A DNA stretch of 64,000 nucleotides from Canna indica. Taxonomy: Eukaryota > Streptophyta > Magnoliopsida > Zingiberales > Cannaceae. Made by a program: the position numbers and the translations under genes. A model generated the notes under the pieces. The model was not told where the DNA came from. It searched no databases and saw only the letters and a program-made list of their open reading frames with translations. The stretch lies in NCBI GenBank assembly GCA_034359265.1, contig CP136892.1:8232501-8296500 (forward strand). Reading direction: 5' to 3'. Positions 56,512 through 64,000 of the stretch are shown here, one piece after another (within the stretch, counting starts at the first letter, position 1; each line of letters begins with the position of its first letter).

Positions 56512-58848
56512 AGCAGGCAAGAAAGAGAGAGGTAGCCCGACCACTTTCAAGAGCAAGCTAGCACCTGACAGCTACCGGCTACTGGCAACTCTTGCTATCC
56601 TTTTCCTTTTATCGGAGTTGGAGCCCGATTCTCAGTTAGGGAGTATCCGTTGGTCGTTGGTCCCTATCATTCGTGATAATGGCTTTCTTTCCTTCTTCTT
56701 TTCTGCCAGGGGTCGAGCCAGTGAGAGTCTCTTTCCTTTCAAGCCTTTACTTGACTCTTTCCATCCCTTATCCCTCTTGCAGTCTTTTGAGCCCTACGTC
56801 CCTCAACGGCTTAAAATGGGCTGACCTCTTGTGGGCTAAGTGGAAGTCCTCTTGGGATTTCCCTTCTCTTCCAACTGACTTACAACAAGGATGTTCCCCC
56901 TTTACGAACTTCCTTGAAGTTAATGCTTAGGAATACCACCCTTATGCATGCAATGAATGAATGCTATGTAAGGTATGAAGTATGATGGATGCAACACAAG
57001 AATGCAGCACAACAAGAACGAATGCAAGAACAATAATATGACTCAAGAACAACAAGACTTCATAACAATAACAAGTACAACAACATAGTTGAGCTGAGGA
57101 ATACCTCTTTTTGAGGAATCAGAACCTCCTCTTAGGATAGGGCCTCAACTTCTTACAGGGACACAGAGACTCTTACACAGACAGCACACTGGTACAGGAC
57201 TGGTACAAGACTCTCAAGACACTCAGCACATTAAACATCCAAATATATAACACACTAATTAGGAGAGCTCTAGCTCTCTGAGCCAATTACAAAGCAGGAG
57301 ATCAGAAAGATACACTGACGACTAGCCCAGTAATGCAAACACAACAAATAAAATCAAACAAAGACAAAGAAAGCCACGCATTAAAACACACTACTTTGCA
57401 TCGACAGACTACTTATTTCAATCTTCTAGAAAGAGTCGATAGACTCTTCTAGTCTCCCCGGGCACCCTTGATCCTTTCCCCTCGCTCTGAACCTGTGTCT
57501 GCCCGAGCCCTTTACCCTGCTGCCTGGAGGGGAACTTAGACTGGCACTTTCGCTTTAGATGTCCTTTATCTTTTCTTCCGTTTCACTCCAAAAAGATGGA
57601 AAAAAGAGAAAATATAGGCAACCGTTTTTATGCTTGCTTTTTTTTTTGCCCTAGAAAATCCAGCTACTATCCCCGCAGGATTTCCAAAAAACTAACTGTA
57701 CCTAGGGTTGATCAGATCAGAGACTGAACCTAGTGATCTTTCTCCTGCTGGCAAGCATCGATACCTGTCTCTTAAGGAATTGATCTTTTCTTTCATATAC
57801 CATACCAGGAAGCAATCCTCGAAGGACTGCAATTGGAAGGACACTCACCATAAGCAACCGCAGAGAAGGAAAATGACTGGCCTTAGACGGAGGAAAGAAA
57901 AGAAAGGCCAAACCCACGTACTAGCTTTTAAGAATGGCTGATTCTACCTTGAGAGCACTTCCCTCCTTTCTGATTCCTTCCCTTTGACCACCGAAATTTC
58001 ATAGCTAAGGCTATTTTCTGGATGCTTCAAACAAGTGATTTGACACTGATTTCCTTCCTGTCTTTCCCCGATAGAGGAGTTTGACTCTGAAACTTCTTCC
58101 TTTTCCCTCGTCTTCCCGCAATGTTGATCCCTGTTAAGTGTTAAGTTCGAGGAAATCGCTCTACTTTTTCCAGCGATGAGTGATTGAGTAAGGTCTAAGA
58201 TGCTCAATCTGTGTTGTGACCTACCTTTTTTGATTGAAGTAAACGAGTGCTTCTTCTTTTCTTTCCCTAACGTTTGAGCACGTCCTTGGATCGGATCCTT
58301 TTCTCTCTCTTTCGGTTTAGCCCCAACTTTCGCTTTTCTCCGACTAACGAGGAAAGCACAAACCTTCACTTCCGCTTCCATTCAAAGATTCGATCGTGAT
58401 AATCTCCATTTTCGTATCTAGTCAGTCACGTCAATGATGATGATTGAATGAATCGCTTGAAGATCAGAGTGGCATTGGATCGGAATAGTAGCAGCAGCCC
58501 TTATGAAGGCGGTCTGTCTACTGTGGTGAAAGTTTGATTCATAGCTCAGCCAAGTTCTCGTATGGGTAGCCCCCAGTTGTCATCATCGCGAAAGGGGTCG
58601 TGGAAGGGGGTTTGAATCTCACCGCCAACAGAGGAAGAAAGAAGTTCAAGCCAGGGCGCTCCACCTGCTGCGTAGTTTAGTCAAGTAACGAGGAAAAGCA
58701 AAATGGAATAAATGTCAGAAGCGACTGATGAGTGAGAGCGCTACGAAGAGCAAATGCTTTCTCAACACTTTGAACATAGGATGCCCAGGAAAAAACAAGG
58801 GCCGAGACTGATAGGCTTGGGCTTGCGGGTGCGGGCAATTTCAAATCC
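56512..58848. other. NUMT spacer between rrn5 and rps11
   Basis: About 2.3 kb without a recognised gene. 56940-57420 is rich in A and C, with ACAACAAGAACG-like phrases and many CACA motifs, unlike the surrounding mitochondrial spacer; it may be a nuclear retrotransposon piece previously carried in the mitochondrion or inserted later. The rest looks like ordinary mitochondrial spacer. Confidence 0.45.
57944..58381 (-). CDS. Unidentified mitochondrial-type ORF (145 aa)
   Basis: A minus-strand frame of 145 codons in the NUMT spacer upstream of rps11, Lys/Arg/Ser-rich (pI clearly basic), no membrane segment, no recognised domain. Plant mitochondrial spacers often hold such open frames by chance. 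Low confidence that it was ever a gene. Confidence 0.15.
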   Translation of the reverse strand: MEAEVKVCAFLVSRRKAKVGAKPKEREKDPIQGRAQTLGKEKKKHSFTSIKKGRSQHRLSILDLTQSLIAGKSRAISSNLTLNRDQHCGKTREKEEVSESNSSIGERQEGNQCQITCLKHPENSLSYEISVVKGKESERREVLSR

Positions 58849-59310
58849 ATGAACTTCGTACAGAGCATCTCGAAGGAAGATGAGCGATGTTCACAGAAAA
58901 AGAAGAGAGATTTTGTCCATGTCTTACTGATCAAAAATAAGACCTTTGTGACCGTGACAGATGCTAGGGGGAATAAGAAGACTGGGGCCTCCGCAGGTTG
59001 TTTGGAGGAAAGAAAAGGGCGGTCTCGTCTTTCTCGGTATGCTGCTGAAGCAACTGCGGAACATGTCAGGCGATCCACCAAAAAGATGGGTTTTCAGTCA
59101 GTTGTCATGAAAGTTCAAGGATCTACTTATTTCAGGAAAAAGAATAAAGTGATCTTGAGCTGGAGAGAAGGTTTTCGAGGTGAAGGAGTAGGAGATCAAT
59201 CTCCAATTATGTACATCCACGATGTGACCCAACTTCCACATAATGGATGCCGACTCCCCAAAAAACATCGTGTTCAAATAGTTCCCAGCATTTTGGAATC
59301 TCCATTTTAG
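58849..59310 (+). CDS. rps11: Mitochondrial ribosomal protein S11 copy in the NUMT
   Basis: uS11 of the mitochondrial small ribosomal subunit. The 153-codon frame reads VHVLLIKNKTFVTVTDARG, GNKKTGASAGCLEERKGRSR, SRYAAEATAEHV and, near the C-terminus, MYIHDVTQLPHNGCRLPKKH, the uS11 platform motif with the usual plant mitochondrial extension. The ATG at 58849 (MNFVQSISKEDE) is the only in-frame start near the conserved region. The frame is open throughout, so either the transfer is fairly recent or chance spared it. No nuclear promoter or presequence is seen, so nuclear expression is doubtful. Confidence 0.85.
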   Translation: MNFVQSISKEDERCSQKKKRDFVHVLLIKNKTFVTVTDARGNKKTGASAGCLEERKGRSRLSRYAAEATAEHVRRSTKKMGFQSVVMKVQGSTYFRKKNKVILSWREGFRGEGVGDQSPIMYIHDVTQLPHNGCRLPKKHRVQIVPSILESPF

Positions 59311-61695
59311 CTTGACAAGAAAGAATTCCATAAAAAATATGACTCGGAAGGGAGGCTAGACTAATTGACTGAGTCCATCCAACTATTCTGCATCCATCTA
59401 GCAAAGCCACGTGAGTGACCTAAACTTTGTAGTCAAGGCGAAGCTCCATTGTAGACGTGAGGATCCTGTTCTATTGAGCCTTCCCGCTTATCCTAAATCA
59501 AACTCATTTGATCAAGCTATCACCTCGAAGTTTTGAGCTAGCCTATCTAGTCTAGTTTTTATTGCAGCGTCTCCTTACGCTCTAGTTGTCGGGGGGCTAG
59601 TTGGCTTGCTGCTTTCTTTCTTTTCTCTCCTTACCGCTCACGCTAGCCTATGTGTGTTTTGATGCTTGTTTAGGATTTCCGTAAGCAGCAATAGTGTTAT
59701 CTTAAAACCGGGCATGACCTTATTTGATTTTCTTTTCGCGTAAGATACGTTGGATTATTTGTCACGCAGAAACTAAATAGCAAGGTTCATCTTCGACCTG
59801 CAACTGCAGCAAGAAAGAGGTGGAATTCTTTTTTAGGCTAAGACGATGTGCTAGCGCTTGTGACCCAAGCCTGAAGTGACTGACTAATATAATAAGAAAG
59901 TAATAGGACTCGGCTTTCTTTCTTTTATATAGAAAGGAACCTATCTTCAAAAATGCAAACTCAAGCTTTACATCAGCTTCTATGAATATAGACGGAACCG
60001 AGACCTTAACTTCTTCTTAATATGTTGGTTCGGTTGTCCTCTTCGCTAGCCGGAGCACTATTGAGAACAATTTTCAGAGACAAACAAGTAGGAGACAAGG
60101 GGTGGATGTCGCTAGGCTAGGTCAACTCTATAATCGGTATCATTATCCCTATAACTATCACTATATAAAGAGTTGTGCGACTACTATCCCGATGTTGCGA
60201 AGCTAGGTGGTGCTATTATGGCGGGGGAACACCTTAAGTGTTGTACTGAATGAATGAAAAATCACCTATATCGCGAAAAAGAGCTGTTGTAGCTTTGCTT
60301 TAGCACGCACCCTTTCTCCTATGAGGAAGGTGACCCTTTCTGATTCATGTCCGTCCTTCAAGCAATGGGTTTGGCAACCAGATAATCAAATCTTTTCGAA
60401 AAGGTAGGTAAACTCGACATAAGCTATATATGTTCAGATCTTGAGCGGAAGACCGGTGCAATGGGCGAAGACCTTCATAGGCAGAAAAGAGTCTCTCTTT
60501 TTTATAGCCCGAAGACGGGACTACTCAAGCACTTCAACCGATGCGTGAGCTTGACCAATCTCCTCTACGCTTACTTCGATGCCGAATCAAAGACTTGCTT
60601 CAAACCGGAAATCAGTAAAGAAAGCAATAAAACAAGGAAGAATTGAATGTGTCCTAGCCGTTTGAGATTCAGAAGGATACTAGGTGAATGGAATGGTCCG
60701 GGATAGAGGACCAATCTATTGTCATTTATCTTAACGCCTGAACTCCTCAAACCAACCAATCCAGGAAACCACACTCTGATAGACGCCATTGGCATATCTG
60801 TCTTTTTCCCAACCTTTAGGAGGGATGGGGGAGTGACAAATAGGGGAAGAGTCTGGCCCAACCAATCACGATAGAAGAGGAATTCCCACTATATAATCAA
60901 AGAGAAGCGATAGCCGCTCAAACAAAAGAAAGTGAGAGGTGCGCTACGGCTCCGACTATAACATAATAAGATCAACGAGTATTTTATACTCTTTTGAATG
61001 GAGCAGTTCTCCCCAGATCTAATGGAGTCGGGGGAGGGGTACCACTCTAGAATCATAGATGGGCTAGCTTTCTCTTATTCGTATGAACATGAAAGCAGAG
61101 AAAGATGGACTGGCACAACAATAAATGAGACGTCTGTATCGCGCCTAGCTACCGCGTAGGTGACGGAGCCTGTAGACGCTCAAATAAAGTGAACAGTTTA
61201 GGGCACATGACCCCCTGACTTCCATACTTCTACTGGGCTTGGGCCTTCGATTGAGACGAGATGTCTTCAGCTGCTTGGATGAGAGAGGACTCAGAGACAA
61301 GCACCCCATCTATGTCAGCAACATCAAAGGGGCTAGACCGACCATCCTCTTTGACTTACGATAGGAATTGTTCACCCACCACTCGAAGCCAGAAAGATAC
61401 AATTCATATCGAATTCGGCAGCTAGATCATCTTCCGAGTTTCGCGCCAATGTCTCAAGTTGAGGCGCATGCCAAGAGAAGACCTTCTTGATTTATTTCAT
61501 CAGGTCAGAGCAGCTCCATTTCAAAAAAAGCAAGATGAGCCGGGGGTGCCATCCCATTCACAGGAATGAAGCATCCAGAGCTTAGAGACAAGTCGATGAG
61601 GCCAAGTCCTCTTCAATCCTTTGGTTTCCAGCTTAAAGCAACCTAACCCAACCTACCATACCAACCAACGACGAAGGTCAAGTCGCTTTCCCAAC
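59311..61695. other. NUMT spacer after rps11
   Basis: About 2.4 kb. Small frames at 59762-59950, 60461-60646 and 60571-60861 are unrecognised. No tRNA cloverleaf, group II intron domain V or respiratory-gene exon was recognised by eye. It ends where CGGTTAACCG-type transposon sequence starts near 61696. Confidence 0.5.
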
Positions 61696-62065
61696 CTATT
61701 AATCTTTGAACCGGTTATCCATTTACTGTCGGTTTTTTACGGTTAACCGATATCCAAAACCGGTTTTATTATTAATCTTTGAATCGATTATCCGTTTACT
61801 ACCGGTTAACCGGTTAATCAATTAGTAAACGGATAATCGGTTCTATCCAAATCGAAAAATTCACTTTCGATTATCCGCGGATAATCGAAACCGAGCCGGT
61901 TTCAGTTTCGTGTATAGGTTTTTGAAATCAACCGGTTTCAGTTTCGTGTATAGGTTTTTGAAATCGACCGGTTTCGATTTCGATTTCAGTTAGCGGGTTT
62001 GAAAATGGGTTTCGGTTTCGGTTAACCCCCAAAAGTACAGTTAACTGAATCGTTGTCAACCCTAT
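61696..62065. mobile_element. hAT-like element, right half
   Basis: Resumes with ATTAATCTTTGAACCGG and the same CGGTTAACCG-type motifs, ends TTGTCAACCCTA at 62065, followed by TTTGCTAT (62066-62073), matching CTTGCTAT on the left in 7 of 8. A module GGTTAAYCGRTATCCRAAACC occurs in both halves (near 54996 and 61741). Two further direct repeats (GGTTTCAGTTTCGTGTATAG) lie near 61899 and 61935. Confidence 0.75.
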
Positions 62066-62263
62066 TTGCTATCGTGCGTAGCTGTGAACACGCACCGTCT
62101 TTTGAATAATTAAATTAGGGGTCCCATTAAATTATGAGCAATTTTTCAGAACCAGATTTGGGAAATGAGAAATTCCCAAATTCGGATCCTAAGATGGGGA
62201 ATTCTCCAAACCAGATTTGGGTGGAATCAATATCGGTTTTGCCCCTGGCCAAAGTCTCTAACT

Positions 62264-62530
62264 GGACTTTGGTTAAAAATTAAAAATATATATATATAAA
62301 TATAAAAAAATATAAAAAATAATTTTAATTTATATAAAAAAGATGTATAATAGAAATGAGGTGTTAGATTTAAAAAAAAAATATTTTCAAACTCTCTAAT
62401 TAGTTAGAGACTTTGGTTAAAAATTAAAAAAATATATATAAAAAATCATTTTAATTTATAAAAAAAAAGAGGTATAATAGAAATGAGGTGTTAGATTCTA
62501 AAAAATATATTTTCAAACTCTCTAAATCAT
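62264..62530. repeat. Internal direct repeat, about 146 bp, in the Mutator-like element
   Basis: GACTTTGGTTAAAAATT starts at 62264 and near 62410; the copies share ATAATAGAAATGAGGTGTTAG and TTTTCAAACTCTCTAA. Confidence 0.75.
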
Positions 62531-62640
62531 TAGAGTAATTTAGAGAGTTTTACACAAAGTCTATAAATCTAAATTTAAATTAAAAATTGTAAAATATTTT
62601 TGATATTATAGACTTTGGGCAAAAGTCTCTAATGCATTGA

Positions 62641-62939
62641 ATTTTATCTAGAGACTTTTGTTCAAAGTCTATAGAACTAATTTTTTATTATGATATTAAT
62701 GAAATATTTTTTGTCCAAAATATTTTGATAGACTCTAGTATATCTTTTATATCACATATATTTTTTTGTGAATTAAATTTTACAATTAAATTTTATCTAG
62801 AGACTTTTGTCCAAAGTCTATAGAACTAATTTTTAATTATGATGTTAATGAAATATTTTTTGTCCAAAATATTTTGATAGACTCTAGTATATCTTTTATA
62901 TCACATATATTTTTTTGTGAATTAAATTTTATTTTTTAT
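62641..62939. repeat. Internal tandem duplication, 149-bp period, in the Mutator-like element
   Basis: ATTTTATCTAGAGACTTTTG starts at 62641 and 62790; both copies share GTCTATAGAACTAATTTTT and GACTCTAGTATATCTTTTAT, with few differences. Confidence 0.85.
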
Positions 62940-63377
62940 AATTATAAAATTACTATAAACAAACTTTAGTGCAAAGTTTATAATAGCTTCATAATTTTTT
63001 AAAAAAAATATTTAAATTCATAAAATAATTTTTTAATGATACAAAAGATGTATTATGATATAGAAAAATATTTTACATTAAAATATTTCATAATTTTTAA
63101 TTTAAATTCAAATTTATAGACTTTGTACAAAAGTCTTTAATACATTATAGAGTTTGAAAAATATTTTTTTTATTCTCTAATATCTTATTTTTATCATAAA
63201 AAATATTTTATAAATTAATATTATTTTATAAATATTTTTTAATATTTTTGACCAAAGTCTCTAACAGATTTTGACCAGGGACAAAATCGATATTGATTCC
63301 ACTCAAATTTGGTGGGATTCAAATTTAAGAATTTCTCATTTCTCAAATCTGAATCCAAAAAATTGCTCTAAAATTAT

Positions 63378-63549
63378 TAGAAATCAAATGTAAATATGTC
63401 AAGTCTCCGTTACGCATGAATGTATATACAGTATTAATTTGATGAAGGAACAAGAATTATTTCTTCAATATTTTAATAAAAGGTTGTGTTTTTTTGTTGA
63501 GGAAGTAATAAAAGGTAGTATTTATAGTATAATTAAATTCTCGATAAGC
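63378..63549. other. Short interval between two DNA transposons
   Basis: About 170 bp of AT-rich sequence, no gene recognised; the frame starting at 63439 runs into the MITE and is not supported. Confidence 0.4.
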
Positions 63550-63557
63550 ATGACAAT

Positions 63558-63974
63558 TGGGATTGTTCATTGGGTCGGGTCGACCAATGAACTTGATAAT
63601 CCAACTCGGCCCGACCTATTTCGGTTGGTTCGGGCCGGGTAATCGGGTCGGGTCGGGTCTTGGATTTTAGAATTTGAAATCCGATGACCCGAGACTCGAT
63701 TTGATAACCCAATTATTTATATATATATATATATATATTTAAAAATTATATTAAAAAATATTTATTGATTAATTATTTTTTAAAAATAATTATTTTCTTA
63801 AAACTTATTTTTACCTAAACGGATAAATTAGACTACACGACCCATCGGGTCGGATTGGATCAGATTTGAGAGGTGAAATTTTTTTAACTGAATTCGACCC
63901 CAACCGATTACACTTAATTAGGTCCGGTTGGTTTTTTCTCTAAATCCGATCCGAGCTGACCTTAAACAATCCTA
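63558..63974. mobile_element. hAT-type MITE, 417 bp
   Basis: Termini TGGGATTGTTCA and, inverted, TAGGATTGTTTAAG, with GGGTCGGGTC-rich subterminal blocks and an AT-rich core that holds an (AT)n run near 63717-63738. Flanked by a perfect 8-bp duplication ATGACAAT at 63550-63557 and 63975-63982. No ORF. Confidence 0.88.
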
Positions 63975-64000
63975 ATGACAATTATTGCTGGGGTATAACA

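Larger units (their letters stand above)
55031..61695 (+). other. Nuclear mitochondrial DNA insert (NUMT), about 6.66 kb
   Basis: Continuous plant mitochondrial-type DNA: 3' rrn18, rrn5 in the usual linked order, rps11 and spacer with the GC content and unidentified ORFs typical of plant mitochondria. Both sides are nuclear transposon sequence, so this is a transfer to the nucleus. The left breakpoint is within rrn18, about two thirds of a kilobase into the gene; the right is in spacer. No tRNA, cox, atp, cob or nad exon was recognised. Confidence 0.9.
62137..63368. mobile_element. Mutator-like foldback element, 1,232 bp
   Basis: Ends GAGCAATTTTTCAGAACCAG on the left and, inverted, GAGCAATTTTTTGGATTCAG on the right; the arms continue matching for about 130 bp (AAATGAGAAATTC, GGAATCAATATCG, TTTGTCCCTGG-type). 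Flanks TTAAATTAT (62128-62136) and TAAAATTAT (63369-63377) are a 9-bp duplication with one mismatch, as for Mutator-like elements. The interior is very AT-rich with no transposase. Confidence 0.8.

Noticed and set aside
57708..57941. 77-codon + strand ORF in the NUMT spacer
   Set aside because: No recognised domain; mitochondrial spacers give many such frames.
59762..61695. tRNA genes or respiratory-gene exons in the distal NUMT
   Set aside because: I found no cloverleaf with T-loop GGTTCGAAT-type motif and no exon of nad, cox, atp or cob by eye; a tRNA scan would be needed to be certain.

Overview
The window is nuclear DNA of a flowering plant. The evidence is a spliced CIPK (calcineurin B-like-interacting kinase) gene with phase-0 GT-AG introns, plant L1-type LINEs with RNase H tails, Copia and Gypsy LTR retrotransposons, hAT/Mutator/CACTA-type DNA transposons, and a block of plant-type mitochondrial rDNA. 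The species cannot be fixed from the sequence. The mitochondrial block carries rps11, a gene many eudicot mitochondria have lost, which hints weakly at a lineage that kept it (for example monocots or early-diverging angiosperms).

Layout. 1-2242: 3' part of a CIPK21-like kinase, the only host gene I can defend. 2496-8311: LINE-A (+), inserted about 250 bp past the kinase stop, bounded by a 14-bp target duplication. 8377-19802: LINE-B (-), itself split by two inverted SIRE-like Copia LTRs (8720-10262 and 12748-14573), a Mutator-like foldback MITE (15684-15930) and another LTR (about 17097-19127). 20764-29623: a complete gag-only SIRE-like Copia element (-) with a perfect 5-bp target duplication, a hAT MITE inside gag, and a 1,138-bp tandem duplication that doubles the primer-binding site. 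29740-31590: a LINE fragment and a CACTA-like element. 31591-41065: a second member of the same gag-only Copia family, split by a Tat-type Gypsy element (33720-40780), which is itself split by a 2.5-kb solo LTR (34291-36837). 41066-51538: two more Tat-type Gypsy copies, one (-) with an antisense ORF and a 109-bp tandem array, one (+) with reverse transcriptase whose active site is mutated. 51539-54200: a CACTA terminus and a decayed Copia pol with 3' LTR. 54786-62065: about 6.66 kb of mitochondrial DNA (3' rrn18, rrn5, rps11) lying between the two halves of a hAT-like element that is flanked by a near-perfect 8-bp duplication. 62137-63368 and 63558-63974: a Mutator-like foldback element and a hAT MITE.

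Apart from the kinase there is no functional gene system. The window is a nested graveyard, and its value lies in the order of events and in a few structures: mitochondrial DNA enclosed by a DNA transposon, a recent duplication inside an old retrotransposon, two gag-only Copia relatives lacking pol at the same point, and evolving tandem arrays next to the Gypsy 3' ends. Divergence statements are by eye only.
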